Assembly: GCA_002238645.1 (NCBI GenBank)
Contig: MPMT01000011.1
Coordinates: 1 to 64,000, forward strand
Source of the DNA: Alphaproteobacteria bacterium bin52
Lineage (GTDB): Bacteria; Pseudomonadota; Alphaproteobacteria; Thalassobaculales; Thalassobaculaceae
Direction of reading: 5' to 3'
Length of the DNA stretch: 64,000 nucleotides
Part shown: piece by piece, positions 29,118 to 38,911 of the stretch
Layout of the letters: each line of letters starts with the position of its first letter
Numbering within the stretch: the first letter of the stretch is position 1
Program-made: the position numbers and the translations under genes
Notes under the pieces: generated by a model
The model's input: the letters and a program-made list of their open reading frames with translations, nothing else
What the model was told of the DNA's origin: nothing
Database searches by the model: none

Positions 29118-29455
29118 CCGGGATGCGCCCGAACGGCGGGGCATACCCTACCCGGCAGAACGCCATGCGTCGGGCGCACGCGCCCTGATCGGGACGGATC
29201 CCCGCGGCGGGATACAGGTGATGGCCTCGCCCGCGTTTCCCGCCCTTCCCCGGGCCGGGCACCGGCGCGCGGCTGGCCTTGTCTCGCCGGGAGCTGCGGG
29301 CACCAGCAATGGTCATGAAGAGCGGCGTGACGGTCCGCCCGGCCCACGCACCGGGTATCGAGCCGGTTGCCGACGCATCATGTATCCGATACCGTCTACC
29401 ATGCGAGTGCATTCGCGTGGGCGGTGCACGACACGAATAGGGGAGGCCTAAAGTA
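29118..29455. other. Intergenic region upstream of dctP
   Basis: A 338-base spacer. Open frames on the minus strand are Arg/Pro-rich shadows. The last 20 bases hold GGGGAGGCCTAAAGTA, a strong ribosome binding site for the TRAP protein. A promoter is expected but I cannot place it. Confidence 0.45.
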
Positions 29456-30532
29456 ATGAATTTGAGAACACTCACACGGGGCGCGATGATCCTGCCCCTT
29501 GCCCTGGCCGTTACGGTCGCGGTCTCCACCGACTCCGAGGCCCAGAAACGGCTCAGATGGAAGATGCAGAGCGCATTCGGCAGCAAGATCCTGCATCTTG
29601 GCCCGAGCGCGATACGGTTCTCCGACAAGGTCTACAGCATGTCGGGCGAGAAGTTCCGGATCAAGTTCCACGAGCCGGGCGCCCTGGTTCCCGCGCTTGA
29701 GACCTTCGATGCGGTCTCGAAGGGAGCGATCGAGTCGTCCTGGACCAGTCCTGGCTACCACGCCGGGCGTTATCCGGGGCTGGCGTTTATGACCGCGGTC
29801 CCGTTCGGTCCGGGTCTGGGTGAATACATGGCATGGAAGTGGTTCGGCGGCGGCAACGAGATCCGTGACCGCGTCTACGCCGACCATGACCTGCTGGGAT
29901 TTGACAGTTTCGGCATCGGCCCGGAGACGTCGGGCTGGTTCAAGGAGCCGATCGTGTCACTCGATCAGATGAAGGGCCTGAAGATGCGGTTCTTCGGCCT
30001 GGGTGGCCGGGTCCTGAGCAAGATCGGCGTGTCTACCCAGCTGCTGGCGGGTGGCGACATCTATCCGGCACTCGAACGGGGCGTGATTGACGCCACCGAG
30101 TTCTCGTTGCCGACCATCGATATCGGTTACGGCTTCTACCAGATCGCCAAGCACAACTACTTCCCGGGATGGCATCAGCAGGTGTCGATCGGCGAGTTCC
30201 TCGTCAACAAGACCCTGTTCGAGGGATTGCCGCAGGCATACCAGGACATGATCGATGCCGCCCTGGGTTGGCAGATTCTGTACACCTACGCCGAGACCGA
30301 AGGCCTGAACCCCGATGCCATGATGGAAATGCAGACGAAGTACGGGGTGACCAACTACCGGTGGACAGACGAACAGCTCGGGGTCTTCGAGCAGGCATGG
30401 CGTGACCTGCTTGAAGAGGAGTCGGCGAAGGATCCGTTGTTCAAGGAGTTTGCCGACAGCTATCTCGGGTTCCGCGAGAAATACAAGATCTGGGGTGATG
30501 CCCAGGCTCTCAAGGGCACCTATCTGGACTGA
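29456..30532 (+). CDS. dctP: TRAP transporter solute-binding protein (DctP)
   Basis: A 358-residue periplasmic binding protein. A signal peptide ends near STDSEAQ-KRLRW. The family body includes the C4-dicarboxylate-type segments ETFDAVSKGAIESSWTSPGY, GLKMRFFGLGGRVLSKIG and GGDIYPALERGVIDATEFS. The VIDATE motif marks the subgroup binding organic acids such as 2-oxo acids. No DctQ or DctM is adjacent, so this is an orphan binding protein. A hairpin follows the stop. Confidence 0.93.
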   Translation: MNLRTLTRGAMILPLALAVTVAVSTDSEAQKRLRWKMQSAFGSKILHLGPSAIRFSDKVYSMSGEKFRIKFHEPGALVPALETFDAVSKGAIESSWTSPGYHAGRYPGLAFMTAVPFGPGLGEYMAWKWFGGGNEIRDRVYADHDLLGFDSFGIGPETSGWFKEPIVSLDQMKGLKMRFFGLGGRVLSKIGVSTQLLAGGDIYPALERGVIDATEFSLPTIDIGYGFYQIAKHNYFPGWHQQVSIGEFLVNKTLFEGLPQAYQDMIDAALGWQILYTYAETEGLNPDAMMEMQTKYGVTNYRWTDEQLGVFEQAWRDLLEEESAKDPLFKEFADSYLGFREKYKIWGDAQALKGTYLD

Positions 30533-30544
30533 CACCCGGTTCCT

Positions 30545-30570
30545 CCGGTCGCAGTTCCGCGACCGGGTTT
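30545..30570 (+). terminator. Hairpin downstream of dctP
   Basis: CCGGTCGC (30545-30552) and GCGACCGG (30559-30566) form a perfect 8-bp stem with a 6-nt loop, followed by GTTT. It starts 13 bases after the dctP stop. The T-run is short. Confidence 0.6.
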
Positions 30571-30860
30571 GACCGAAGGGCAGTTCGCCCAGGGATGCGC
30601 CGGTGCGGGACCCGGCACGGTTTCGGGATCCTGCACCGGCACTTCCGCCTCACGCCGAAAGCGACCGGTCGGACAGGAGCGGCACAGCCGATGCCGCCAC
30701 TCCGGCGCGCCCCGACAGGGAGCGTGCCGCGCGGGCACCGCGACCGGCTCACCCGCAGTCCCGAATGCGGTGCTTCCCCCCTCTCACCATCACGAGATAC
30801 CTGTGCGGGCATGCACCGACGCCGTCGCCCGTGTGGTCAGGGTCGGAGTGGTTCAGGCCC
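30571..30860. other. Intergenic, no gene seen
   Basis: About 290 bases between convergent dctP and the VOC gene. Open frames on the plus strand are compositionally biased (Arg, Pro, Ala) and lack ribosome binding sites. Nothing else was seen. Confidence 0.5.
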
Positions 30861-31265
30861 TCAGACCTGCTTGAGTTCGAGCCCGTTGCCCTCGGGATCC
30901 GACAGGTAGATCGACAGCCCTTCGCCGTGCGCGCCGAAGCGGACGACCGCATCGCCGGTCTCGATGCCGTGGGAGTGCAACCAGCTCCGGATCGCATCGG
31001 CATCGAACGGAGAGACCTTGAGTGCGACGTGATCTACGTTGCGTCCCTCCGCACCCGGTCCCGCACCGCCGGCGGCGCCAAGCTCGCCGTCGATGGTCAC
31101 GAGATCGATCAGGGAACTGCCGGCCGAGAGATGCCACAGCCCCAGCGGTTCGTTGTGACGCACCAGCGTGCATCCGAGGACATCGCGGTAGAACGCCAGC
31201 ATCCGGTCGATGTCGCGGACCCGGAGCACCACGTGGTCGATCCCGGCAAGTTCAAAGCTGCGCAT
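30861..31265 (-). CDS. VOC/glyoxalase family protein
   Basis: A 134-residue vicinal-oxygen-chelate protein made of two babbab modules. GIDHVVLRVRDIDRMLAFY with following FYRDVLGC is the first module, with a metal-ligand His; NVDHVALKVSPFDADAI is the second; DPEGNGLELKQV carries the C-terminal Glu ligand. Possible activities include glyoxalase, extradiol dioxygenase or fosfomycin-resistance-type transfer; none can be chosen. The start at 31263-31265 has GGAGAAG upstream and follows the flavoprotein gene by 58 bases on the same strand. Confidence 0.9.
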   Translation of the reverse strand: MRSFELAGIDHVVLRVRDIDRMLAFYRDVLGCTLVRHNEPLGLWHLSAGSSLIDLVTIDGELGAAGGAGPGAEGRNVDHVALKVSPFDADAIRSWLHSHGIETGDAVVRFGAHGEGLSIYLSDPEGNGLELKQV

Positions 31266-31323
31266 TGCACTTCTCCAGCCAGCCACCGGACCAGAGGATA
31301 GCGGACCTTCCGATCGGCGCATA

Positions 31324-32751
31324 TCACCCGAGTCGGGCAAGCATGCGCACCACGCGCCGGGTCCGGTCGCTGAACAGCCGCGGCGTGTAGAAGCCGCCGG
31401 CGGCGCGCTTGCTGGCTTCGCCGAAGGTCGGGTACGGCAGGATGGTCTGGGCGACCGCGCCGATGCCGACGCGCTTCTGGATCGCCAGACACCACAACTG
31501 CACCATCTCGCCGGCATGGGTGGCGAGGACTGACGCGCCGAGGATGTGCCCGCGCGAGGTCACGATCACCTTGACGCACCCTTCGGTATCGCGTTCGGCC
31601 ACGGCCCGGTCGTTTTCCGCCAGGTGCCAGCGAAGCACCTCGACCCGGCCGTGCCGGGCCCGGGCCTCGGCCTCCCCGAGCCCGACCGACGCCAGTTCCG
31701 GATCGCAGTACGTCACCCTCGGAACCGCGCTGTCGTCCACCCTGGCCGGCAGGCGGAACAGCACATTGCGTACCACGACTCCGGCCTCGTAGCCGGCCAC
31801 GTGGGTCAGCTGCCATCGACCCGCGGCATCGCCGATGGCGTAGACCCGGCGATTGCTGCTGCGCAGCGACCGGTTCACGGTCACGCCCCGAGGGGTGGCC
31901 TTGATACCGGCCGTATCCAGATCAAGGTCGGCAAGCGAGGGCACCCGTCCTGTCGCCACCAGCAGGTGACTTCCCTCGATGGTACGGGGCTCACCGCCGC
32001 CTTCGTCGACCTGGAGCACCACGCGTCCCTCACGACCGCCCGCCGACACGACCCGGGCGTTCTCCACAAGCTCGATCCCGTCGCCGCGAAGGCGGGTACG
32101 CAGCAGGTCGACCAGTTCCGGATCGTCGCGCACGAGGATGGTTGCCATCTCGATCACAGTGACCCGGGCACCGAGGTTGCGAAAGGCCTGAGCGAGCTCG
32201 ATGCCGATCGGCCCGCCCCCGATCACCAGCAGGTGCTCGGGCAGCCGGTCGGCATCGAAGATGGTCTCGTTGGTCAGGTACGGCACTTCGGCCAGGCCCG
32301 GGATCGGCGGAATGGCGGGCATCGATCCGGTCGCGATCACGAAGCGGCGGGCACGGACCTCGGTCGAGCCGCCCCGGACCCGGTCGGGAGCCACGAACCG
32401 GGCCCGCTCCCTGACGACCCGAACACCCAGACCCTCGAACCGCTCCACTGAATCATGCGGCGCAATCTGCGCGATGACGCCGCGAATGTGCGCCTTCACC
32501 GCCTCGAAGTCGGTTTCTCCGGGCTCCGAGCGGATGCCGAACACTTCGTCACGCCGCTGCCGGGCACGGGCGCGGCCGGCGGCGAGGATCGACTTCGAAG
32601 GAACGCAGCCGTGGTTCAGGCAGTCTCCGCCCATGGCCCCGGACTCGAACAGCACCACCCGGGCACCCATCTGGCTGGCGCCGGCGGCGACTGACAGCCC
32701 CCCCGCCCCGCCACCAATCACGCACAGGTCTGCACGAAGCAATTCCGACAT
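31324..32751 (-). CDS. FAD-dependent disulfide oxidoreductase (mercuric reductase/lipoamide dehydrogenase-like)
   Basis: A 475-residue flavoprotein of the pyridine nucleotide-disulfide family. It has the FAD motif CVIGGGAGGLSVAAGASQMG, the redox pair in GGDCLNHGCVPSK, the NAD(P) motif VIGGGPIGIELAQAF and the dimerisation domain VTYCDPELASVGLGE with a C-terminal PTFGEASK. The usual HPT of lipoamide dehydrogenase is replaced by YPTFGEA, as in the mercuric-reductase-like proteins that often sit with membrane TVP38 proteins. No merR, merT or merP neighbour is present, so mercury reduction is not implied. Its substrate is unknown. Confidence 0.88.
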   Translation of the reverse strand: MSELLRADLCVIGGGAGGLSVAAGASQMGARVVLFESGAMGGDCLNHGCVPSKSILAAGRARARQRRDEVFGIRSEPGETDFEAVKAHIRGVIAQIAPHDSVERFEGLGVRVVRERARFVAPDRVRGGSTEVRARRFVIATGSMPAIPPIPGLAEVPYLTNETIFDADRLPEHLLVIGGGPIGIELAQAFRNLGARVTVIEMATILVRDDPELVDLLRTRLRGDGIELVENARVVSAGGREGRVVLQVDEGGGEPRTIEGSHLLVATGRVPSLADLDLDTAGIKATPRGVTVNRSLRSSNRRVYAIGDAAGRWQLTHVAGYEAGVVVRNVLFRLPARVDDSAVPRVTYCDPELASVGLGEAEARARHGRVEVLRWHLAENDRAVAERDTEGCVKVIVTSRGHILGASVLATHAGEMVQLWCLAIQKRVGIGAVAQTILPYPTFGEASKRAAGGFYTPRLFSDRTRRVVRMLARLG

Positions 32752-32876
32752 GATTTTCTCCCGTTTCCGCCTCGGGCTTTTCCGCGGCCGTCATTGACGT
32801 GTCATCACCAAGTCGATATACACCCCTCCGGCCCGCCCGCGGTGGGCAATCACTGTCCGTTGCCGGGGGCTTGCTT

Positions 32877-33011
32877 GTGAAACGCACGTATCAACCCAGC
32901 GTTCTGGTACGCAAGCGCAGGCACGGTTTTCGTGCGCGCATGGCCACCGTCGGAGGTCGCCGAATCCTGAGGGCGCGGAGACGGAAGAGTCGCACAAGGC
33001 TTTCCGCCTGA
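32877..33011 (+). CDS. rpmH: 50S ribosomal protein L34
   Basis: A 44-residue ribosomal protein, [17 protein letters not shown] followed by [11 protein letters not shown] and a basic tail ending RTRLSA, all canonical. The GTG at 32877-32879 is the start, since the family begins at that residue. It heads the conserved rpmH-rnpA-yidD-yidC block. Confidence 0.97.
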   Translation: MKRTYQPSVLVRKRRHGFRARMATVGGRRILRARRRKSRTRLSA

Positions 33012-33050
33012 GGCCGCTGCGGCCGGACGCCATCGCAAGATGGAACATCG

Positions 33051-33428
33051 ATGCGGGGGAGTGGAATTTCGCGTCTCGGACGGCTGACCCGGCGTCCGGA
33101 ATTTCTCCGAGTCGCGAGGACACGACGCAAGGCGGTCATGCCAGGACTGGTGCTTCAGGCATCCCCGATGCCGGCCGGCACGGAAGGTCCGGCACCGAGG
33201 ATCGGACTGACCGCGAGCCGCAAGGTCGGCAACGCCGTCATGCGCAATCGGGCACGCCGGCGATTGCGTGCGGCGGCGCATGACGTGCTGCTGCCACGCA
33301 TGGGAGAACCGATGGACTATGTGCTGATCGCACGGGCCGCGACGGTCTCCCGTCCCTTCGATCAGCTCGTCGGCGACCTCAGGACCTGTCTTGCCCGCGT
33401 GTCCGGGCAGCGGGAGCCCCGACAGTGA
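33051..33428 (+). CDS. rnpA: Ribonuclease P protein component
   Basis: A 125-residue basic protein that assists the RNase P RNA in removing tRNA 5' leaders. Family marks are [18 protein letters not shown] and [20 protein letters not shown], which contains the RNR box, followed by RRLRAA. It lies 39 bases after rpmH and its stop overlaps the yidD start (GTGA at 33425-33428). Confidence 0.95.
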   Translation: MRGSGISRLGRLTRRPEFLRVARTRRKAVMPGLVLQASPMPAGTEGPAPRIGLTASRKVGNAVMRNRARRRLRAAAHDVLLPRMGEPMDYVLIARAATVSRPFDQLVGDLRTCLARVSGQREPRQ

Positions 33429-33688
33429 CGCCGGGCCGCCTCGCAGTCGCGCTCCTCAAGATGCCAGTCATCGCCTACAGGCTTACACTCTCGGCCTGGC
33501 TCGGACATGCCTGCCGGTTTCAGCCGACCTGCTCGGCCTATGCGCTCGAAGCGTTGGAGACCCACGGCGCATGGGTCGGCACCCGGATGGCCGTTGCGCG
33601 CATTCTGCGTTGCCATCCCTGGGGCGGATCCGGTGTCGATCCGGTTCCGCCGGCCGGTGAGCACGAGAACGGACGGGCCGCCACATGA
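33425..33688 (+). CDS. yidD: Membrane protein insertion efficiency factor YidD
   Basis: An 87-residue protein with the YidD signature: [20 protein letters not shown], then [14 protein letters not shown] and [17 protein letters not shown], including the conserved cysteines and amphipathic N-terminal helix. It helps YidC insert proteins into the inner membrane. The GTG start overlaps rnpA and its stop overlaps the yidC ATG, so translation of the three is coupled. Confidence 0.95.
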   Translation: MTPGRLAVALLKMPVIAYRLTLSAWLGHACRFQPTCSAYALEALETHGAWVGTRMAVARILRCHPWGGSGVDPVPPAGEHENGRAAT

Positions 33689-35514
33689 GCGACCAAAAGA
33701 ACATGCTGATCGCCATCGCGCTGTCCCTGGCGATCCTGCTCGGGTTCCAGTTCCTCTACGAGTTCCCGAAGGTGGAACAGGAACGCGCGCGCCAGGCCCA
33801 GATCGAGGCCCAGCGCCCCGCGGAGCAGCTGGCGCCCGCCGACGCGCCGGCGGCGGCCCCGCCGGCCGACGTCGCCGCCCCCGGAGCGCCGGCGGCCGCG
33901 GGCTCCGCCGGCACCCGCCCCCCCCCGCCCGCCGCCGCGCCGGCGGCGGCCCCGCCGGCCGACGTCGCCGCCCCGGGAGCGCCGGCGGCCGTGGTCTCGG
34001 CGGAACAGCGCTCCCAGGCGCTGCAGTCCTCGCCACGGGTCGGTATCGATACCCCGACGCTCTCCGGCAGCATCGACCTGCTCGGCGCCAGGATCGACGA
34101 CCTGGTCCTCAGGAACTACCGCCAGACCACCGACCCCGAATCCGGCCTGATCAGGCTGTTCAGTCCCGTGGGCGCGCCGCGACCCTACTACGCCGAGTTC
34201 GGATGGGTCGGGGCCGGCACCGGGACCGCCCTGCCAGGCGCCGACACGCTGTGGACCGCGGACCGCAGCACCCTGACCCCGCAGAAACCGGTCACGCTTT
34301 CCTGGAACAACGGCGCCGGCCTCGTCTTCGAACGGACCTACGCGATCGACCCGAACTACCTGATCACCGTCACCCAACGGGTGCGCAACGCCGGCGCCTC
34401 CGACCAGACGCTGTTCCCCTACGGCCTGGTGGCGCGCAGCGGTACCCCGGAGACCCTCGGCTTCTACATCCTGCACGAGGGACCGCTCGGCGTGTTCGAC
34501 GGCACGCTCAGCGAAATCGACTACGACGACATGCAGGACGAGCCGCGGATCGAGAAGACCACCACTGGCGGCTGGATCGGGATCACCGACAAGTACTGGC
34601 TCGCCGCCCTCGTTCCCGACCAGAACACCAGGGTGACAGCCCGGTTCGTCCACTCCATCCGCGACCAGGACGACCGCTACCAGGTGGACTATCTCGGTGG
34701 CAGCATCACGCTGGCCGCCGGTTCCTCGATCGAGGTGACGAACCGGCTGTTCGCCGGTGCCAAGGAAGTCAAGCTTCTGGATCGCTACAGCGAGGAACAC
34801 CGTATCCCGAACTTCGACCTGGCGGTCGATTTCGGATGGTTCTACTTCCTGACCAAGCCGTTCTTCTACGTGATCTCCTGGATGTACGGGTTCCTCGGCA
34901 ACTTCGGACTCGCCATCCTCGGGTTCACTGTGATCGTGAAGATCATCTTCTTCCCGCTTGCCAACAAGTCCTACCGCTCGATGGCCAAGATGCGGGAGCT
35001 CACGCCGAAACTGCAGGCGCTGCGGGAACAGTACGGCGACGACAAGATGCGCCTCAACCAGGAGATGATGGCGATCTACAAGCAGGAACGGGTCAATCCC
35101 GCCTCGGGATGCCTGCCGATCCTGATACAGATCCCGGTCTTTTTTGCCCTCTACAAGGTGCTGTTCGTCAACATCGAAATGCGCCATGCGCCGTTCTATG
35201 GCTGGATCAAGGACCTGTCGGTCGCCGACCCGACGTCGCTCTTCAATGCCTTCGGCCTGATCCCCTGGGAGCCGCCCTACTTCCTGATGATCGGCGTCTG
35301 GCCGGTGTTCATGGGCCTGACCATGTGGCTGCAGCAGCGGCTCAACCCGCAACCCACCGACCCGGTCCAGGCCAAGATCTTCGCCTTCCTGCCGCTGTTC
35401 TTCACCTTCCTGCTGGGGACCTTTCCCGCGGGCCTGGTGATCTACTGGACCTGGAACAACCTGCTGTCGATCGCGCAGCAGAAGCTCATCATGTGGCGCA
35501 TGGGCGTGAAGTAG
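33685..35514 (+). CDS. yidC: Membrane protein insertase YidC
   Basis: A 609-residue Oxa1/Alb3/YidC insertase. The N-terminal anchor is [19 protein letters not shown]; an unusually long Ala/Pro linker (about residues 50-115) precedes the periplasmic beta domain (about 118-370); the conserved insertase core holds [20 protein letters not shown], then [20 protein letters not shown] and the later [13 protein letters not shown] and [20 protein letters not shown]. The linker contains a 93-nt tandem duplication. It follows yidD with a 4-base overlap and precedes engB by 30 bases. Confidence 0.97.
   Translation: MSDQKNMLIAIALSLAILLGFQFLYEFPKVEQERARQAQIEAQRPAEQLAPADAPAAAPPADVAAPGAPAAAGSAGTRPPPPAAAPAAAPPADVAAPGAPAAVVSAEQRSQALQSSPRVGIDTPTLSGSIDLLGARIDDLVLRNYRQTTDPESGLIRLFSPVGAPRPYYAEFGWVGAGTGTALPGADTLWTADRSTLTPQKPVTLSWNNGAGLVFERTYAIDPNYLITVTQRVRNAGASDQTLFPYGLVARSGTPETLGFYILHEGPLGVFDGTLSEIDYDDMQDEPRIEKTTTGGWIGITDKYWLAALVPDQNTRVTARFVHSIRDQDDRYQVDYLGGSITLAAGSSIEVTNRLFAGAKEVKLLDRYSEEHRIPNFDLAVDFGWFYFLTKPFFYVISWMYGFLGNFGLAILGFTVIVKIIFFPLANKSYRSMAKMRELTPKLQALREQYGDDKMRLNQEMMAIYKQERVNPASGCLPILIQIPVFFALYKVLFVNIEMRHAPFYGWIKDLSVADPTSLFNAFGLIPWEPPYFLMIGVWPVFMGLTMWLQQRLNPQPTDPVQAKIFAFLPLFFTFLLGTFPAGLVIYWTWNNLLSIAQQKLIMWRMGVK
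33844..34000 (+). repeat. 93-nt-period tandem repeat in the yidC linker
   Basis: The segment from 33844 recurs at 33937 over about 55 nt with nearly no change; both copies encode [13 protein letters not shown]. The period of 93 nt is 31 codons, so the frame is kept. The region between copies contains a long C-run (CCCGCCCCCCCCCGCCC). Confidence 0.75.
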
Positions 35515-35544
35515 CGCACCCACCGGGAAGACGAAGGTGGCGCG

Positions 35545-36189
35545 GTGACCGAAACGGCCGGGACCGACGAGCAGGATATCGAGGCCGGACGGCTGCTGTT
35601 TGCGCGTGAATGCCGTTTCATGCGCGGGGTCGCGTCTCTCGACCAACTGCCTCCGGCCGGCATGCCCGAGATCGCCTTTGCCGGCCGGTCGAATGTCGGC
35701 AAGTCCAGCCTGCTCAACGCCCTGACCGGGCGCAGGGCGCTCGCGCGCACGTCGCGCACGCCGGGGCGCACCCAGCAACTCAACTTCTTCGACCTCGGGG
35801 GCCGGCTGGTCCTGGTCGACCTGCCCGGCTACGGCTGGGCTCGCGTCTCCCGCAGCCTGGTCGACGCCTGGACCAGGCTGCTGCGCGACTACCTGCGCGG
35901 ACGCCCGACCCTGCACCGGGTCTGCCTGCTCGTGGACTCCCGTCACGGTTTCAAGCCGTCGGACCGCGAATTCATGGACATGCTGGACACGGCCGCCGTC
36001 GCCTACCAGGTCGTGCTGACCAAGATCGACAAGGTAAAGCCGCACACGCTCGAGTCCCGTGCCGGGGAAATGGGCCGCGAGATTGCGCGCCGGGGTGCCG
36101 CCCACCCGTCTCTCGCCCGAACCAGCGCGCAGGAGTCGTTCGGCATCGCCGAGTTGCGGGCCGAACTCGCCGGAATCGCCGGGAGTTGA
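35545..36189 (+). CDS. engB: Ribosome biogenesis GTP-binding protein EngB/YsxC
   Basis: A 214-residue small GTPase needed for large-subunit assembly. The G1 loop is GRSNVGKS at about residue 48, followed by SLLNALTGR. The switch region is TSRTPGRTQQLNFF, G3 is DLPGYG and G4 is TKID, then KVKPHTL. The start is GTG at 35545, 30 bases after yidC. The typical alphaproteobacterial order yidC-engB-argB is kept. Confidence 0.95.
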   Translation: MTETAGTDEQDIEAGRLLFARECRFMRGVASLDQLPPAGMPEIAFAGRSNVGKSSLLNALTGRRALARTSRTPGRTQQLNFFDLGGRLVLVDLPGYGWARVSRSLVDAWTRLLRDYLRGRPTLHRVCLLVDSRHGFKPSDREFMDMLDTAAVAYQVVLTKIDKVKPHTLESRAGEMGREIARRGAAHPSLARTSAQESFGIAELRAELAGIAGS

Positions 36190-36254
36190 CGTCACCCTTG
36201 CGCAGCGAGACGCGCGGGGTATAAGCCCCGGGGCGGGCAACGGGAGCGCAGACC

Positions 36255-37169
36255 ATGAGCACCTCCGAGGCGGCTGCAGGGCCGAGGGCGGCGTGGCTGT
36301 CAAAGGCCGAGATCCTGGCCGAGGCCCTGCCCTTCATGCGCCGCTACAGCGGTCGCGCGGTCGTGATCAAGTTCGGGGGCCACGCGATGGGTGATCCGTC
36401 GCTGTTCCGCAGCTTTGCATCCGACATGGTCCTGCTGCGCCAGGTCGGGGCCAACCCGCTGGTGGTGCACGGCGGCGGACCGCAGATCGGCGACATGCTC
36501 AAGCGACTGGCGATCCGCAGTACCTTCGTCGACGGGTTACGGGTCACTGACGAGGCCACGGTCGAAATCGTCGAGATGGTGCTCGCCGGTTCCATCAACA
36601 AGTCGATCGTTGCCGCGATCAACACGGCCGGCGGCCGGGGTGTCGGGATTTCGGGCAAGGATGCCAGCCTGATCACGGCCGAACGGCTCACTCGCACCCG
36701 CGTCGACCCGGACAGCAGGGTGGAGCAGGTTCTTGACCTGGGCCTGGTCGGCGAACCCCGCAAGATCGATACCGCGCTGCTCGATACCCTGACGCAAGCG
36801 GGTTTCATCCCCGTGATCGCCCCTGTCGGCCAGGGACCGGATGACAGGACCTACAACATCAACGCCGACACCGTGGCCGGCGCCATTGCCGGTGCGTGCG
36901 ACGCCCGGCGCATGCTGATGCTGACCGACGTCGAGGGGGTACTCGACGAGACCGGAACACTGATCGAGGAACTTACCGTCGGCGAGGCGCAACGACTGAT
37001 GCGGACCGGCACCATTTCAGGCGGGATGATCCCGAAGGTCGAGACCTGTATCGAGGCGGTCTCGCGCGGCGCCGGCGCCGCGGTTATCCTCGACGGCCGG
37101 ATCCCGCACGCCGTGTTGCTCGAACTGTTCACCTCCCAGGGTGCGGGCACCATCATCCGCGCGAGCTGA
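36255..37169 (+). CDS. argB: Acetylglutamate kinase
   Basis: A 304-residue amino-acid kinase that phosphorylates N-acetylglutamate in arginine synthesis. It has [12 protein letters not shown] near residue 35, [13 protein letters not shown], the substrate segment [20 protein letters not shown], and the late [35 protein letters not shown] is the family linker. It follows engB by 65 bases. Confidence 0.96.
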   Translation: MSTSEAAAGPRAAWLSKAEILAEALPFMRRYSGRAVVIKFGGHAMGDPSLFRSFASDMVLLRQVGANPLVVHGGGPQIGDMLKRLAIRSTFVDGLRVTDEATVEIVEMVLAGSINKSIVAAINTAGGRGVGISGKDASLITAERLTRTRVDPDSRVEQVLDLGLVGEPRKIDTALLDTLTQAGFIPVIAPVGQGPDDRTYNINADTVAGAIAGACDARRMLMLTDVEGVLDETGTLIEELTVGEAQRLMRTGTISGGMIPKVETCIEAVSRGAGAAVILDGRIPHAVLLELFTSQGAGTIIRAS

Positions 37170-37201
37170 GGCGGACCGAACGCACCGTGCCGGGGACAGA
37201 G

Positions 37202-37894
37202 ATGGACCAGCAACCCACCACCTGCCCGACGCTTGACGCCGGTGTCGTCACCAGCTGGGTGTTCGACCTCGACAATACGCTCTACCCGGCGGCGTCGAAC
37301 CTGTTTGCCCGGGTCTCGGTACGGATGACCCGGTTCATCTGCGCGGAATACGGCCTTGGTGAAGACGAGGCCCGGACGCTTCAGCGCCAGCTGTTCCGAG
37401 CCCACGGCACCACGTTGCGCGGCCTGATGGTGGAACGCGACCTCGATCCCGAACGGTTCCTCGACTACGTGCACGACATCGACCTTTCCGACCTCGAGCC
37501 CGATCCCAGGCTGGCCGACCTGATCGCCCGCCTGCCGGGTCGCAAGGTCATCTTCACCAACGGATCGGTTCCGCACGCCGAGCGGATCACGAGCCGGCTC
37601 GGCCTCGTCTCCCTGTTCGAGGGCACCTTCGACATCGTGGCCAGCAACTACATTCCCAAGCCCGACCCGCGGCCGTATGACGTCATGATCGCACGGTACG
37701 GGATCGAACCGGCCTCCTCGGTCATGATCGAGGACATGGCGGCGAACCTGCGGCCCGCGGCCGCGCGCGGGATGACCACCGTCTGGCTGCGGCACGATGC
37801 CGAGTGGGCGCGCGCGGGCGCCGGCGACGACCACATCCACCATCGCATCACCGACCTGTCGGCGTGGCTCGAACATCTGCTGGACAACGGGTAA
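37202..37894 (+). CDS. Pyrimidine 5'-nucleotidase (HAD family)
   Basis: A 230-residue HAD hydrolase. The nucleophile motif is VFDLDNTLYPA (residues about 21-31). This DLDNTLYP form is that of the alphaproteobacterial pyrimidine 5'-nucleotidases, SDT1-like. Motif II is FTNGS, then KPDPRPYDVMI and motif III IEDMAANL. The start is ATG 37202. It lies 32 bases after argB and before dapD, the order found in many alphaproteobacteria. Confidence 0.9.
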   Translation: MDQQPTTCPTLDAGVVTSWVFDLDNTLYPAASNLFARVSVRMTRFICAEYGLGEDEARTLQRQLFRAHGTTLRGLMVERDLDPERFLDYVHDIDLSDLEPDPRLADLIARLPGRKVIFTNGSVPHAERITSRLGLVSLFEGTFDIVASNYIPKPDPRPYDVMIARYGIEPASSVMIEDMAANLRPAAARGMTTVWLRHDAEWARAGAGDDHIHHRITDLSAWLEHLLDNG

Positions 37895-38044
37895 CGCGCC
37901 CGGCGCAGTCCCGAGAATTCACGTGGCCGGATCGCGCGGGTTCGTCTATACAAGCGCTGACCGGTCCGGCGACGTGACGGCACGGGTGACCGGTCGCATC
38001 GTTCAGTGAACAGATGCACGGGTCCACGCCGCGGAAGTCCGGTC

Positions 38045-38905
38045 ATGAATGCAGCCGAACTCGAAGCCATCATCGAACGTGCGTGGGAGGACCGCGCCGC
38101 AATCAGCCGAGACACGACGGGGGAAACCAGGGAAGCGGTCGAGACTGCGCTCGCCGCGCTCGATTCCGGCGAGGCCCGGGTCGCCACTCCGCTTGGCGAC
38201 CACCGCTGGCAGGTCAACCAGTGGCTCAAGAAGGCGGTGCTGCTGTCGTTTCAACTGAACGACATGGACCTGGTGTCCGGAGGTCCCGCGGATCCCGGAC
38301 GTGGGGTGTCGGGCTGGTGGGACAAGGTGCCGTCGAAGTTCTCCGGCTGGGATGCCGGACGCTTCCGCGAGGCCGGGTTGCGCGCGGTTCCGAACTGCGT
38401 CGTGCGCCACTCGGCCTACGTGGCGCCGGGAGTGGTGCTGATGCCGAGCTTCGTCAACCTCGGCGCCTACGTGGACAGCGGCACCATGGTCGACACCTGG
38501 GCCACCATCGGTTCCTGCGCCCAGGTCGGCAGGAACTGCCACATCTCGGGCGGCGCCGGCATCGCCGGGGTCCTGGAACCGATGCAGGCCAACCCGGTGA
38601 TCATCGAGGACGACTGTTTCATCGGTGCCCGCTCGGAGGTGGCGGAGGGCGTGATCGTGGAGACCGGATCGGTTCTCAGCATGGGTGTCTACATCGGAGC
38701 CTCGACGCGTATCGTCAACCGGGAGACCGGCAAGATCACCACCGGACGGGTACCGGCCTATTCGGTCGTGGTTCCCGGTTCGCTGCCGGGCAGGCCGCTG
38801 CCGGACGGGTCTGCCGGCCCGTCACTCTACTGCGCGGTCATCGTCAAGCAGGTCGACGCCCAGACCAGGTCAAAGACCTCGATCAACGAACTGCTGCGCG
38901 ACTGA
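38045..38905 (+). CDS. dapD: 2,3,4,5-tetrahydropyridine-2,6-dicarboxylate N-succinyltransferase
   Basis: A 286-residue left-handed beta-helix acyltransferase of the succinylase branch of lysine/diaminopimelate synthesis. The N-terminal cap reads [19 protein letters not shown]. Hexapeptide repeats follow: [53 protein letters not shown] and [20 protein letters not shown]. The ATG at 38045 fits the family start; an upstream in-frame start at 38006 is rejected. It is followed by dapE seven bases later. Confidence 0.97.
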   Translation: MNAAELEAIIERAWEDRAAISRDTTGETREAVETALAALDSGEARVATPLGDHRWQVNQWLKKAVLLSFQLNDMDLVSGGPADPGRGVSGWWDKVPSKFSGWDAGRFREAGLRAVPNCVVRHSAYVAPGVVLMPSFVNLGAYVDSGTMVDTWATIGSCAQVGRNCHISGGAGIAGVLEPMQANPVIIEDDCFIGARSEVAEGVIVETGSVLSMGVYIGASTRIVNRETGKITTGRVPAYSVVVPGSLPGRPLPDGSAGPSLYCAVIVKQVDAQTRSKTSINELLRD

Positions 38906-38911
38906 ACCGCC

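Noticed and set aside
30569-30909. Small plus-strand frames after dctP
   Set aside because: Arg/Pro-biased, mutually overlapping in three frames, no ribosome binding site.
31546-32451. 301-codon plus-strand open frame
   Set aside because: Antisense of the FAD disulfide reductase.
31324-32751. Mercuric reductase (merA) of a mer operon
   Set aside because: No vicinal C-terminal cysteines, no HMA domain and no mer neighbours; kept as a general disulfide oxidoreductase.
33538-36303. 921-codon minus-strand open frame
   Set aside because: It is opposite yidD-yidC-engB, all clear genes; low-complexity antisense.
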